DNA of 64,000 nt from Brachionus plicatilis (GCA_010279815.1 QEOQ01000350.1:110425-174424), one strand, 5' to 3'; counted from the stretch's first letter, positions 24,101 through 35,635 are shown. The notes: generated by a model from the sequence alone, not told the origin. Numbers and translations are program-made.

Positions 24101-27100
24101 TTAAAATTGGCTTTTTTTCCAAAATATTTAATTAATTTTGATAAGAAAAATCAAAATAAATTTCAACATTTCTAACCGTTTCATACTTGATTTTACATAA
24201 ATTTAGTTTTGGTAAAATTTGGTAAATAAAGTTTTTTTTTAAAAAAAAGAAATCAATTTTATTATTTTTAAGGGTTTCAGATTTTGGAGACGAAATTTTT
24301 GAGAACCTTTGTATCATTAGAAAAAAGCACTATTTGAGAGGAAAACCATGTATATTTTGAAATTTTTTTCTCCTTTCAAATAATTGAATAAAATATTTTA
24401 TAATCATTAAAACAATAAAATTTATGCAGGAAACTGCGTTGCTTCTTTGAAAAAAATTCTACCCAAAAAAATTACTTTTGGACAAACTTTTTTTGTCGAA
24501 GGAAGGCTTTCAGGGTAGTTAGATGCCAATCTCTAATGAAAAAGTTTTTGATGAATAATTTTGACTGCTGTTTCATCCACAAAAATATAATTTTGAATAT
24601 CTAAATTTATGTATCTCAGTCACCAAATTAGTCTTTTTTTATCCAATTTAAAGAGAATTGGTGATTTTCTAAGTCTACAAAATACGAAAACTTTAAAAAT
24701 TTTTAAAATTGATTTCTTTTTTTTTAAATAAAATTTTATTTACCAAATATTGCCAAAAATTTTTCACCTATTCTAGGCGTTTTGTAGAACTACTGTATTT
24801 TTTTTACTAATAAAGCATAAAACTATTAAATATCAATAAAAATAATTAGCCGACATAAATTTAAAATTGCCAATTTATTTCATAATAAAGAAAAAAATCT
24901 GACATTACGTAATTTAGCCTATTCTGGACCTTTTATAAAAGCACTATATTCTTTAATAATTTTAAAGTATGTAATATTAATACCACAAATTTTTGGTAAA
25001 ATATCACAATTTTTTTTAATTGATACCTCAAATTTTAAATAAATGTACACATTTATGGAAAAATTGCATTAAAATACATTAATTAATTTAAGATTTACAT
25101 TTAATTAATTGAAAAATTACTTATTATTTTTAATTGACAATTTTTATATTAAGAAAACCACAAATTAATTAAAAATACCTTATATTTAAATTTTTGAAAA
25201 TTTTTTCAATGGCCCATAATTTTCTTCACCGCTATTTTTAATAAACTTTTCGCTGATTTTAACAAAATACCGATCTTTTAATTTAAAAAAATAAAATTTG
25301 ATAAAACAAAAGTTAATTTGATAAAAAGACGCTAAATTTCCTTTTACCCGAAATCCTAAACCTTGTTCTCGGACCCTTTGACCGTAGCTCCTATTCTATT
25401 AAACAGGGCTCTGTCTCGGACCCGGACGGATTGTGTCCGCTTCAAATTTAAATGAGTTTTTTTTTAGAATAAATTTTATTTAATCGTCTTTGGTTGTATT
25501 TTTTTTCAAAAAAATATTGTGCAATAATAAAAATTAAAATTGTTTATTTTTGATATTTGTGTCTATTCTAATAAATTGGTGGTGAAATTAAAAAAAAAAA
25601 ATTTTTAATTTTTTGTGTAAATTTTTAAAATTTTTGGCTTTTTTAATAAATTTGTGGTATGAAACTTAAAAATTATGGAATTGTATTTAAAGAATAGTTT
25701 ACATGATTTTAATGGGCATATTAATAATTGTCACTTAATATTATAAAATGACTAATACTTTTAGACGACGACTCATACATTCATTGACACTTTTTTCTTT
25801 TGACTTTTAATCAAAATAAATAAATGACGCTTTAAAATGCAGCCTTGATTTAATACCTAAACATTTTGATACCTGAAAAAAATGCTCCATTAATTTACAT
25901 ACCTGAATTTTTTTTATTATCCTGTTGCTTTAAATCTTCCATTTTTCTAATACTTTCCTCGCTGATTCCACTATTGACTATCATTTCAACAAAACCCTGG
26001 GCCGACACAACATTTTCGCACACTTTTCTGGCATTGTTGAACACAGCCAACACCTGATCCCTTAACTTGACTCCCGCCTTATAATAATAATTATTTTTTG
26101 CATTAAACAAAAAACAATTATTGATCATAAGCTCAAAATCAGCCTCGAACTGGTCCAGTGTATCATACTCCAAATGGTCAAGCTTCTCTTGCATTTTGCT
26201 CAGATCCATGGGGTTTTTGATGAATTCGTAATACACAGGAACTTCGACAGGATCAACCGGCTGGGTAAAGATCATTTTGGTGTCAAACTGGACTATGATG
26301 TCGAGCAGCCGCTGCAAAAACACGCCATTCAAAGGATTTAGCTCATAGACTGTTTTCAATTGATCAATGCGAACCAAGTCTCTTTTGAGCCTTTCTCTCT
26401 TGCGAACAAGCTCCATGAGAAGTCGAGCTTTTTCCAAATCTTGCCGTATCTTTTTCCACTTGGTCAACTTTTGGACCAGCTCAATTTTTTTCTCCTCATC
26501 AAAGCTGGCCTCTTTTTTTGTCTTGGCGTCCTCGCCTCTCTTCCTCAGCGTGCCCACATTCTGCAGCCTCCTCAAAATGGGCACCCCATTGCGCGCATAC
26601 CGCTTCAGCAGCCAATACTTGACCAACTTGTCCATAAACTTCTCCTTGCAATCAAACTCCACATTGGCCAGGATGCTCTGGATTTTTTCCTTTGAAATCA
26701 CTGGCAAACAGACCATGGGCGCAATTTTTCGCTGCTCGGCCAAAATTTTTCTGGCCTTCTTCATCCTTGCCTTTTGCGCCTGCTTCACCGCTTCTTTGTA
26801 CTCGTAGCTGCCCGGCACCATGCTGCTCAGCGACTTTCCGCTGGTCGGACTGAGAACATTCAGTGGAGTGTGCAGGTCGCAATAGGCGCACTTTCTTACT
26901 TCGGCCACCACTGACGAAGAAGAGTTGGCGTCCGAGGCTTTGTTGTTCTTTTTGCGTGCCCTGCTCGGCGCTTCATTTTCCACACACTCTTCTTCTATGT
27001 TCATGTAGAGACCAGCTTGCTGGGCACAAGTGACGTGAAAGGCAGTGTAGCAGTTTTGTTTGTCACATTGGATGCAGGCGCCTACATTTCTCTTGCGGCA

Positions 27101-27917
27101 AATGTAGCACATCAACTTCCATCTGGCGCGGTCGATGTTCTCGCTGCCCACTATGGGCTCGAGAAAGACCGTGTTGGCAAAGTGAACCTCTGGTATCCAG
27201 ATGGCGCAGACCACGTGGGCCCATTCGTTGTGGTCGGTTTGTTTGAATGCGCCGAACTTGTTCGGACACAGGATGCAGTTGACCGGTGCGGACGGCGACT
27301 GAATGCATTTTCTGCACAGCCATTGACCCTCGGGTATGTACGGCACCCCGTAGCACTCTTGGTGCACAGCTAGATTGCACATGTCGCAGAACAGGATCAC
27401 ATTGCTGTTCGAGCACTCGCCGTCCAGGCAGATGCAGCAGAACGCGTCCTCGCTCGCCGAGTCGTTGTGGGCCCGCGACGAGTTCAGTGAGTGATTGACG
27501 CTGGAGTTTTTTTGCGGCGACTGTGACGCTGGCTGAAAGTAAGAGTCTTTTTCCAGACGGTCCATCAAAAATTCAAATTGTTCTTGGATGATGGGCGTTT
27601 TGTCCTTGACTTCGGCATCACTCTGGCGCTGTTCGTTGATTATCTTCAGCCAAACGTTGTCCTCTACGTCCATGTCATACTCGATTTCTTCGTCCAATTC
27701 TTCGCATGTTTTCTCATTGAATCTAAATTTTCCACAATTAGGCTTTTGGTACCACAAGTGGTTTTAATAGTTGATACTTGATAAAGTTTGGGGGCAGACA
27801 GTACTCTGTGTAGCAGATTGGCCGGTCACTGAAGTTGTCTATGTTCACTTTTGGAAGTTCAACTTTTGCTGTCGAATTGAGCACTTGACTTGGATTCAAA
27901 GGTGCCGGATTTGTCAT
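18141..27917 (-). CDS. BRPF: BRPF-family bromodomain and PHD finger protein (MOZ/HBO1 acetyltransferase scaffold)
   Basis: BRPF proteins scaffold MYST histone acetyltransferase complexes in the nucleus. ATG at 27917; exon 1 27778-27917 and exon 2 25903-27722 join over a 55-nt intron to give NFIKFNEKTCEELDEEIEYD, the family's EPC-like motif. Then PHD1 (about residues 141-187, CCICLDGEC...CDMCNLAVHQECYGVPYIPEG), extended PHD (about 193-293, GWAHV-like NEWAHVVCAIWIPEV, CIQCDKQNCYTAFHVTCA) and a bromodomain (about 535-620) with PMDLS and the acetyl-lysine Asn in FNAKNN. Exon 2 ends CAG at 25903. A charged linker exon, 21906-22631, joins in phase 1 and has RRTSVLFKRK. The C-terminal PWWP is built by exons 18866-19237, 18605-18818, 18392-18558 and 18141-18345: TEVVWAKRPGLPWFPGIIFD and NRKKTWLWLPESKL. 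Linker (ends phase 1) and PWWP block (enters phase 2) do not join directly, so at least one exon is missing. No N-terminal C2H2 finger is visible. Confidence 0.9.
19238..21780. other. BRPF intron with one candidate exon
   Basis: 2.6 kb of AT-rich DNA between the BRPF linker exon and the PWWP exons. One candidate minus-strand exon is at 20454-20542 (89 nt, 30 codons; EGSLSEIHLYLLNLN and LEQDEVSRALKT, donor GTAAAT); its incoming phase fits the linker exon but its outgoing phase does not fit the next known exon. The rest shows only A/T-rich DNA. Confidence 0.35.
22715..23218 (+). mobile_element. Internally deleted DNA transposon with 8-bp target duplication
   Basis: Terminal inverted repeats of about 36 bp: the right end read inward is GGCAGTGTGACAAAATATAG followed by AAAGACAAAATGTAGA; the left end is GGGAGGAAGACAAAATATAG followed by AAAGGCAAAATGTAGA. 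Perfect 8-bp direct flanks GTTAAAAT at 22707-22714 and 23219-23226. Inside, after a TATTATTAG acceptor, about 79 codons are open on the plus strand to a TGA at about 23089 (DTRRHLTVPKVVELFRREQN, ETNLRILRLVTDY); this looks like the last exon of a transposase-like gene. Eight-bp duplications occur in hAT and P superfamilies; the protein piece is too short to decide. It sits in a BRPF intron. Confidence 0.75.
23227..25900. other. BRPF intron, repeats only
   Basis: No coding exon seen. GC-richer patches at about 23760-23825 (GGGAGGTTACAGCTCC) and 25365-25440 (GACCGTAGCTCCTATTC, CTCGGACCCGGACGGATTG) interrupt the A/T-rich DNA and share a '-T-ACAGCTCC' core with the element at 1088-1521, so they may be ends of old insertions. 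Copies of a repeated motif lie at about 24770-24800 and 24911-24950. Confidence 0.35.
24905..24955 (+). repeat. Dispersed short motif, copy in BRPF intron
   Basis: TTTAGCCTATTCTGGACC followed by TTTTATAAAAGCACTATAT. A near-identical copy occurs at about 55952-55997, and a weaker one at about 24768-24800 (CTATTCTAGGCGTTTTGTAG then AACTACTGTAT). Probably the end of a transposon family. Confidence 0.5.
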
Positions 27918-28493
27918 GTCCAAGGAGAAAAATGGAAAGGGATTTGTAAAGTTTTTTTATTTTTTTTTTTTTTTGGAATATTTAATTTTACTAATTCAAA
28001 TTTTATGTAATTTTTGTTTTGTTAAATGAGAAAGATGTCATTGAGGAGTAATGTGCTGCTAGAGATTGAAAATTTTTAATTTTTTATTTTTAAATATAGT
28101 AAATTTTTTATTTTATTTTTCAAAATGGAAAATTTTTAGGCCAGAAGACTTAAAAGAACGCTTTTATCGCTCAAAACTGTTCACTAGTGGCATTCAAATT
28201 TTTTTTTACTCATTAAATATTTTCTACAAGATTAAATTTTAAATATTTTATCAATAATTTCAAATATATTTTTTTAACATCACCCAAAAGGCATTCATTC
28301 AAATAATAAATAGATGATAATAAAAAATATTAAAATATTGCCTTAGATAATAATTCCGTTTATCATAATTTTACATATTATTTAGAAAATTGATGATATA
28401 TTTATCAAAATTATTTAATGTAATTTCCAAAACTTTGCATTCAGCTAAATGATGTCTGGTTTATTTAGATTATATTGATGATATTCTTATTGA

Positions 28494-28667
28494 GGCAGTG
28501 TGACATAATATTAAAATAGAAAGACAAAATATAGAGAATAAATAATCTTGAAAAGACTTAATCAGGTAAAATAAAAAAAAATTTAATATTTCATATCATA
28601 AAGAAAAAAATGGATTTTAAAAATAATAAATGGCAACAAAAATTATTAGAGCTTTTAGAAAGAATAG
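28494..28667 (+). mobile_element. 5' end of a second copy of the 22715 transposon family
   Basis: Begins GGCAGTGTGACATAATATTA followed by ATAGAAAGACAAAATATAGAG, matching the terminal repeat of the element at 22715-23218. About 75 bp further an ATG at 28610 opens MDFKNNKWQQKLLELLERI, ending at a good donor (ATAG then GTAATG) at 28667, so this is likely the first coding exon of the full-length element. The rest may lie toward the N gap or be deleted. Confidence 0.55.
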
Positions 28668-28886
28668 GTAATGCTTTAATTTAAAAATTACATTTAATTT
28701 AATCATTTTATTTAAAAAAAATTTAGATTAAAATTATTTTATATTTTTTGCTATTTTTTTATAAAAAAAAAGTGTGATTCAAAATATTTACGGAAAAATT
28801 GGTTTAATTTAAAAAAATATTAAAATTTTTTATCAAAAGTCAAAATTTATAAAGAAAATAAAAAAGTTTTTCGGGTCTAGTCGTTT

Positions 28887-28956
28887 AGGTGAACTATGGT
28901 TCATCTTTTACTGGAACAATTCTTGTTCTCAGGTTTTGTGAACTATTAGTTCACCT
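28887..28956. repeat. 70-bp imperfect palindrome
   Basis: AGGTGAACTATGGTTCA at the left mirrors TGAACTATTAGTTCACCT at the right, with a central GAACAA-TTC-TTGTTC dyad. Two nested dyads in 70 bp of otherwise A/T-rich DNA suggest a miniature fold-back element or the end of one. No function can be assigned. Confidence 0.5.
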
Positions 28957-29391
28957 TTTTTATGTTTTTCATCTATTTAGAAAAGACTAAATGTAATGTT
29001 AAAAAAATAATATTTCAATTGATAAATAACAATTTAAAAAAAAGATAAAAATAAAACTTATTTTATCCTCTTATTTTTATGTTTTATTCAATATTCGTGC
29101 TTCTTTCAATAGACAATGATTTTTCCAGTAGAGTTTCAAAACCATTGCAACCATTTTTAGAGTTTTTACTTCAAAAAAATTTTATAAAAATTGATTAAGA
29201 TTTTAGACTGCCAATTAATGCAGAAAATTAAAAACACGATTTTGCAGAATAATCAAGGTATTTATGTCCATATAGAGTAAAAGAACTGATTTTTAAAATT
29301 GATTTTACAAAAATTTCGGTGAATTAAGCAAAATCAAAAAGATTAATTTTATTTTTGCATTAAAATATCTTAATTCGTGAAATATTTTTTT

Positions 29392-30272
29392 NNNNNNNNN
29401 NNNNNNNNNNNNNNNNNNNNNNNNNNNNNNNNNNNNNNNNNNNNNNNNNNNNNNNNNNNNNNNNNNNNNNNNNNNNNNNNNNNNNNNNNNNNNNNNNNNN
29501 NNNNNNNNNNNNNNNNNNNNNNNNNNNNNNNNNNNNNNNNNNNNNNNNNNNNNNNNNNNNNNNNNNNNNNNNNNNNNNNNNNNNNNNNNNNNNNNNNNNN
29601 NNNNNNNNNNNNNNNNNNNNNNNNNNNNNNNNNNNNNNNNNNNNNNNNNNNNNNNNNNNNNNNNNNNNNNNNNNNNNNNNNNNNNNNNNNNNNNNNNNNN
29701 NNNNNNNNNNNNNNNNNNNNNNNNNNNNNNNNNNNNNNNNNNNNNNNNNNNNNNNNNNNNNNNNNNNNNNNNNNNNNNNNNNNNNNNNNNNNNNNNNNNN
29801 NNNNNNNNNNNNNNNNNNNNNNNNNNNNNNNNNNNNNNNNNNNNNNNNNNNNNNNNNNNNNNNNNNNNNNNNNNNNNNNNNNNNNNNNNNNNNNNNNNNN
29901 NNNNNNNNNNNNNNNNNNNNNNNNNNNNNNNNNNNNNNNNNNNNNNNNNNNNNNNNNNNNNNNNNNNNNNNNNNNNNNNNNNNNNNNNNNNNNNNNNNNN
30001 NNNNNNNNNNNNNNNNNNNNNNNNNNNNNNNNNNNNNNNNNNNNNNNNNNNNNNNNNNNNNNNNNNNNNNNNNNNNNNNNNNNNNNNNNNNNNNNNNNNN
30101 NNNNNNNNNNNNNNNNNNNNNNNNNNNNNNNNNNNNNNNNNNNNNNNNNNNNNNNNNNNNNNNNNNNNNNNNNNNNNNNNNNNNNNNNNNNNNNNNNNNN
30201 NNNNNNNNNNNNNNNNNNNNNNNNNNNNNNNNNNNNNNNNNNNNNNNNNNNNNNNNNNNNNNNNNNNNNNNN
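29392..30272. other. Assembly gap (881 N)
   Basis: Run of N. Open frames that cross it are artefacts. The sequence just right of the gap is a transposon end, so the gap probably hides repetitive DNA. Confidence 0.99.
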
Positions 30273-30308
30273 ACTTGACTTGAGACTTGTGACTTTTAAA
30301 CAACTCTG
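30273..30308. mobile_element. End of a hAT-like MITE cut by the gap
   Basis: CTTGAGACTTGTGACTTTTA followed by AACAACTCTG is the reverse complement of the left end of the element at 45563 (CAGAGTTGTTTAAAAGTCAC). Only this terminus is visible; the body is in the N gap. Confidence 0.65.
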
Positions 30309-30841
30309 TTATTTTTTACACTGTTTACAATAAAATGGGTTCTCTAGTTACAATTATTTTTTTACTGAATATTTTAGCTAAAATTTTAATCATATAAACA
30401 GATCAACAAGACTAGTTTGGTCACAGAGATCTCGAGAGAAGACATTATATGGCAATTTGGTTCAAATGGTCAAGTTTGCAAATGGTTTTAGGTGTTAATT
30501 GATGGACCCTGTAAAAATAGTTTTATGTCTATAATTGGATGCATGCTTAAAAATAAAGTTTACTTACTGTCACGACTATGTGTAACTGTTTTACAGCTGC
30601 TTCTAAAAATGTGAATAAAGCGGTAGATAAGATAGAATTATTTTAATTTTTTCAAGTTTATTTTTATACCAAATAAATCATTTAATAAAAATCATTAACG
30701 AAAATAAAATCGGATAATTTATATTTTACAATTTTCAGTCAAATCTAAAATCCACTTCTTCTTTCTTGAATATAAGATATTTTAGTCAAGATGTAAGAAA
30801 AATTTTAAAATATTTTTAAAAGTTAAATATAAAAAATACGT

Positions 30842-30934
30842 ATGTCTATAAAGTTTCCAGATTTTTTTACTAATGACTCGAATCAAAAATTTGGGCTCTC
30901 CTCGTATTTTCATCCGGAATGGAGACCAGTCAAG
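30842..30934 (+). CDS. Candidate first exon of an unknown gene
   Basis: ATG followed by 31 codons (MSIKFPDFFTNDSNQ, FGLSSYFHPEWRPVK) ending exactly at AAG-GTAGAG, a usable donor. Composition is coding-like against an A/T background. I could not find a following exon before the SLC25A44 start at 31670, and the family is not recognised. It could be a gene fragment or chance. Confidence 0.25.
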
Positions 30935-31669
30935 GTAGAGACTTTTTATTTGTCAAAAAACAATTAGGCAAAATATAAGTAAAAAAAAAAGATAAACAAC
31001 CAAAGATATACATATAAATTAAGTTGAATAAACAATATTAAAAGATCATCTAAATATTTTTATTAAACATTTAGAGTTAGTTTGTTTAGCCCAAAAAATA
31101 ACATTTTTATACCAAATAAAATTTCTGGATTCATTTTAGTCAAGATAATTTTGAAAATAAAATGAAAGGCATATCAAATCTATCAAAACTTGCTTAATAA
31201 CGCTTTGAATTTATTTCGAATTCAGAAAAAATTCACTTTTTCAAACACTCAATGAAACTCAATTTTTAATAAAAACATTTTTTCAAATTTAAAATAACTT
31301 TACTCTAAATTTCTTTAGAAATATTTCAATACATTTCTTCTAAATTTTGTAAAAATTCTAGTTCAAAGACTAAATTATTGCAACAAAAATTAAATAAATT
31401 AGTTTGAAATATTTTATTTTCAAAATTAAAAATTATGAGAGTCTATACACTGAAGGTTTAAGTACTAAAAAAAAAAAAATTGTGTATATGATCAACAACA
31501 AAAAAAAAAAAAAAAAATTTTTTATATAATTTCCACAATTTTTTAAAGACAACATGATTAGAATTTAAGTTTTAAAATTATGTCAATTAAACTAGTCATT
31601 TTTAGCTTCGTATTGCAGCACACTGAATCCGGGCTTAAGACAGACTCGCCACAAGCCAAAGAAAAATAA

Positions 31670-32873
31670 ATGATCGTGACCAACGAAGGGTCCTTAGGCA
31701 ACAAAAAAGAGTCTGCTGTGAAAAGACAACGAATAAACGACATACAATGGCAAATGATAGACAAAAAACGCTATTTTCCACTGACCGTAGTGAACATGTT
31801 CACAATACGAACAATTTTGTATCCACTGACCCTAGTCCGCACACGTCTCCAGGTACAAACCAGGGGCTCTTTGTACACCGGAACCTTTAACGCCCTGAAA
31901 ACAGTCATCAAATATGAAGGCTTTTTGGCACTGTACAAAGGTTTTGTAATAAATAGTTTCCAATTAATACCACATGTATTCTACATAACTTCTTATGAAG
32001 TAATTAGAAAAAAATTTTATTTAATTATTTATTTTTATTAATAAAGATTAATGTGTTTTTTTAGAAAACGCGTCAATTAATTTCCAATTTCACTAGCAAT
32101 CGCTACCTGACCGCTTTTGTTGGCGGAGCATCAGGGGCAGTTTTTGCACAAATGCTCTCTGTTCCCATAGATATAGTATCCCAGCATATGATGCTAGTTG
32201 GCCAAAAAGGTGGCACATGTGTCAATAAGCAGAGCAAATTCAGAGATTTTGATCGAATAAGTGTGCCAGAAAAGCTGAGAAATTCTTCCAATTTGGTGAT
32301 CGCTAGATACATAAGTAATGAAATTTATAAAAATGAGAAATTGCGCGGATTTTACCGCGGATACTTTTTGTCCACATCTCTGGTGTCAATTAACTCGGCA
32401 TTGTGGTGGCCATTCTATTATTTTTACCAAGGTAAATAAAAATAAGAGATTTGAGTTTTAAAATTTTATTTAAAAAAAATTCATCTAGCTCATATAGGAC
32501 CGCATATGCCGGAAAAAATGCCCGTTCTGCTGATACAATGTATTTGTGGACCGCTAAGTAGTCTTTCGGCAAATACATTGACAAATCCTTTGGATTGTAT
32601 GAGGGCAAGAATGCAGGTACATGATGTGAAAAAAAGGGAAATAAATAAGAGTTTTTATTTTATGATTTCTAGGTTAATAAAAAAAGGGAATCTTCGCTGG
32701 AAGTTTTGAGAAATTTATGGAAAGAGGACGGATATCGGTTGTTCTATCGTGGACTAACTGCTCGATTGTCATATTCTTGTTTGTATTCCATTTTGATAAC
32801 GCTTGGCTATGAAACAACCAAAAAGCATAGCTTAAAGGAAGAATATCAACAAATTTTATTTCCCATTGAATGA
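31670..32873 (+). CDS. SLC25A44: SLC25A44-like mitochondrial carrier
   Basis: Four exons (31670-31999, 32065-32431, 32489-32616, 32673-32873) join in frame to 341 residues with a TGA stop, the usual size of a mitochondrial carrier. The three repeats carry YPLTLVRTRLQVQ, VPIDIVSQHMM and NPLDCMRARMQ, the carrier signature at the end of each odd helix. FGRGY-type stretches (RGFYRGYFLSTSLVSIN, LWWPFYYFYQ) and SQHMM match SLC25A44, which in mammals imports branched-chain amino acids into mitochondria; applying this substrate here is inference. The start at 31670 is preceded by an in-frame stop (AAATAAATG). A later Met before DKKRYF would also be possible. The inner-membrane protein should have six helices. 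Confidence 0.9.
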
Positions 32874-32879
32874 ACATTA

Positions 32880-33520
32880 AATCTTAATTGCGCGGTTATT
32901 TTTAAATTCATTGTTAAAAAGAATAAAAAATTTTATATTTTAAATAATAAACCTTTTTTTAAATTGTTATCATTAAATTTATTAAAAAAATTAAAATAAA
33001 AGTTGACAGAAATTTTTTCATCTGAATTTTTTGAATATTAATAAATAAAAAAAATATATCATTTCAAAATTCACATCAAAATAAATAATTGCCAGTTAGA
33101 AATGAATAATTATTTTTTGCTAAAAAGTTAACAAAAGTCATGAGAGCAAATGATTTAAGTAGAACTGACAAATTGAAGTTCATGATCAAATGTAAATTTA
33201 AAATCAAAATTTTTAGTTTTTGATTAATAAAAAGGTATTGTTTATATATTTTGTAATAATAAATTAAAATTTAGTATACAGAAAAAAAATAGGGAACAAA
33301 TTAAAAATTAAGATTTTATTAAATTAATATCAATATTATGGCATGTAATTATTAATTATGTTATTAATTTTGAAATAAAAAACAAAATTACTGAACTAAG
33401 GAACAAATGTATTTTTTTATTTCTATTATAATAAAAAAGGTACATAAATAAAAAAAGTAATACAATTTATATCAAATTAGAACAAAAATAATTAAACATA
33501 GACAAAAATAATATTCAATT
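32880..33520. other. Intergenic, nothing recognised
   Basis: A/T-rich DNA between the carrier gene and a small minus-strand open frame. Likely holds the carrier 3' end; no repeat or coding exon seen. Confidence 0.5.
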
Positions 33521-33527
33521 TACTTTT

Positions 33528-33764
33528 TTACTGGCCTACCCGGTTTTTTTTAACTTGGGGCTGTGGAGTAACGATTGGAGTCCTTTTAAGACGAATTTTT
33601 TTTGATATTGGCTCTTGTACAGGCGGATCGTCCGAATTTATTTCTTCATTTACACTGATACCCAAATCATTCACATTTTGAGTTTCATTTGGCTGACGAG
33701 TGAATGCATTGGTTGTAGCTTTAGGGCGACCTGGACGACACTTTCTTTCAAGTGGAATGTTCAT
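33528..33764 (-). pseudogene. Basic tail fragment, possibly from a transposase
   Basis: 78 codons beginning MNIPLERKCRPGRPKATTNA, with an AT-hook-like RPGRPK and a basic C-terminus (KKIRLKRTPIV). Such tails are common at the C-termini of Mutator-like and other transposases, but the fragment is too short for a family. The DNA to the right (to about 33970) reads like decayed coding sequence with stops, so the open frame is probably the end of a broken element, not a free gene. Confidence 0.35.
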
Positions 33765-34807
33765 TATCGGAAAAAGTCATAGCTAGATATTCTTGAGCTG
33801 ATTCTAAGTTACGAAAACTACAGAAAGGGAGGTAAACTTTTCCCTTTCCCTTAGTTTTTTTCACTTGTTCTGGTTCAATGGGCTTAATTTGTTAGGGATT
33901 TATTTGATAAAGGACATTTTTTGAATAGTGAATATTGTCTAGCTCAATAATTTCCTTTATGTATATAACCAATAACCTCATCTTGTCGGAATCAGCTTTA
34001 GAAAGTCTTAAACTAATTAATTAAATTAAGTTTATTTTAAGATATATATTTGTTTCAATTAGATCAAATTAGCTTTCAAAGAAATAAAATAGTTACTAAC
34101 TAAATCATATTTGACATTATTTAATTTAATTGTACTAACAAAAAATAATTGACTCTAACATCAGTATTTTTGTTCTAGAAAATATTATTTTTGTTTTTTT
34201 AATATATTATTCACGCAATATTATATTAAATAATTATTGCCTTTGTAGCCTGGAGGTTTCTAAATGTTTCGATTCACTAAGACCGATGAATGAAAAAATC
34301 TATTCAACTATGTGCAAGCAAGCGTCTAAATCTATAATTTTTATTTTTGCCTTATTATTTTTATTAAATTTTTTTTATGCTTAACTTTTTTTTGAATCAT
34401 TTTATTTTTAACTCATTTTATCGGTACAGATGAACAAATAAATAAATACAGTCAAAGTAACTAAAATACCTCAAATTTTTCAGGCTAGATTAAAGTGAAA
34501 GTTTTAGAAAATTAATAAAAACCAAAATATAGAAAATAATTTTTTTACGCTAATTTACTGGAAGATCAGTGAATTTGTTAAATTACTATTTAATTAATAA
34601 AAAAAATGAAAAAAATAAACAACCTCTTCTCGAACAAGAAAATAAGACAATTTTTTTGACTCTTTAATAAATTTTATTGGCATTGGCAACCTTAATTTTA
34701 AATTGGAAATTAAAAATTTGAATTTTGACATCTGCTTCACTTTTTATGACCTGTTAATTTTTTAAAATTATTAATTTACCTAAATAAAAAATATCATTTA
34801 CTTTAAT

Positions 34808-35288
34808 ATGGCTTTCAAATTGCCTCTTAGTGTTCCGTTGCGATTTTTATCAATCATCCTACACATCGTCATAACCTCAATAATCTTGATGTATCGAGTA
34901 AATATTTTTCAATTGAGCAAATTATTAAACCCTTCAATTTTATTTTTAATAGCAATGGAATGTTAAAGGATGCTCATTTATTTCCAATGAAGAAGATCTT
35001 AAACTCAAAGATGATCAATTTATTATTGCCCTATCTTTTATCATTGGTTTTACAAGCTTCGAAGTTATTTCTTTAATATTTGGCCTAAGCCTTTATTCAA
35101 ATCTTCAAAATTTCCTAAGTTCTTCGTTCCATTTTTCCGGCTTTGTTGCATCTCTATTCCTTTTATTCGGTCGATCATGCAGTGATTTGATTTGGATAAT
35201 ATTTGGAGTTTGTTGCTTCGTACCATTAACAACTGAAATTGTCACAATATTCAGAATTTGTGTATTTAGACGAATACCTGCTTGGTAG
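34808..35288 (+). CDS. TMEM107: TMEM107-like ciliary transition zone membrane protein
   Basis: Two exons, 34808-34897 and 34953-35288, join in phase 0 over a 55-nt intron to 141 residues, the length of vertebrate TMEM107 (about 140). Exon 1 gives MAFKLPLSVPLRFLSIILH, a first membrane helix behind the family's 'PSRFL/PLRFL' motif; exon 2 gives DDQFIIALSFIIGFTSFEVI, then GLSLYSNLQNFLSS, GRSCSDLIWIIFGVCC and PLTTEIVTIF, matching the family's four-helix layout and its 'L-x-AALSVTLGLFAVEL', 'CTTYWYIF' and 'PAVTEM' positions. TMEM107 works in the MKS module of the ciliary transition zone, gating membrane protein entry. No other exon is needed: start, splice sites and TAG stop are complete. Confidence 0.85.
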
Positions 35289-35384
35289 ATGAACAAATTA
35301 TTAATCGGGATTTTATGCTTTTTAGTTTTTTGGTTCAAATGTTTTTTTTGCTTTAAATACGAAAATAAATTAAATTGAAAGAAA

Positions 35385-35460
35385 AAAGACAAAATTACAG
35401 CTTGAGTAACCATATATAAAAAATAAAATATAATAATAAAACTAAAATGGACATCTATCA
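35385..35460. repeat. Direct repeat unit flanking the fold-back at 35704
   Basis: ATTACAGCTTGAGTAACCAT followed by ATATAAAAAATAAAATATAA; a copy in the same orientation lies at 36210-36250 (ATACAGTTTGAGTAACCATA). The short flank CCAAATTACAG also occurs at 35694. It records a local duplication or insertion series. Confidence 0.55.
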
Positions 35461-35490
35461 AATAATTTTTTTATATTTTTTTTAATTTTT

Positions 35491-35635
35491 TCAAATTAAA
35501 TCAATAAATAACATTTGAAATTATTTTTTTACAAAATTTTTTATTCAATGAAATTCGGGAAAAACCACAAAATCTTTGGTATTCAGAATAGCTTTTTTGG
35601 GATAGAATGTAGAGACAATAATTTTATAATTTTCA
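35491..35635 (-). pseudogene. Decayed copy of the 3' end of the cysteine-rich gene at 36681
   Basis: Similar to 36628-36770 at about 80%: both share TCAATGAAATTCGGGAAAAA followed by CCACAAA, i.e. the reverse complement of the codons for FVVFPEFH and the stop. Beyond about 35600 the copy carries extra substitutions and loses the frame. Only the tail is present, so the gene's last exon was duplicated locally and then decayed. Confidence 0.65.

Noticed and set aside
26360..27498. Several open frames on the plus strand and alternate minus frames of 70-146 codons
   Set aside because: They overlap the BRPF PHD and linker coding exons, which are GC-richer here and so free of chance stops; no homology in these frames.
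27723..27777. Continuous reading through the two overlapping frames at the BRPF N-terminus
   Set aside because: A 55-nt GT-AG intron joins them and restores the family motif FIKFNEKTCEELDEE.
29305..30333. Two long open frames (332 and 318 codons), one on each strand
   Set aside because: They are almost entirely N gap; only the ends are real sequence.
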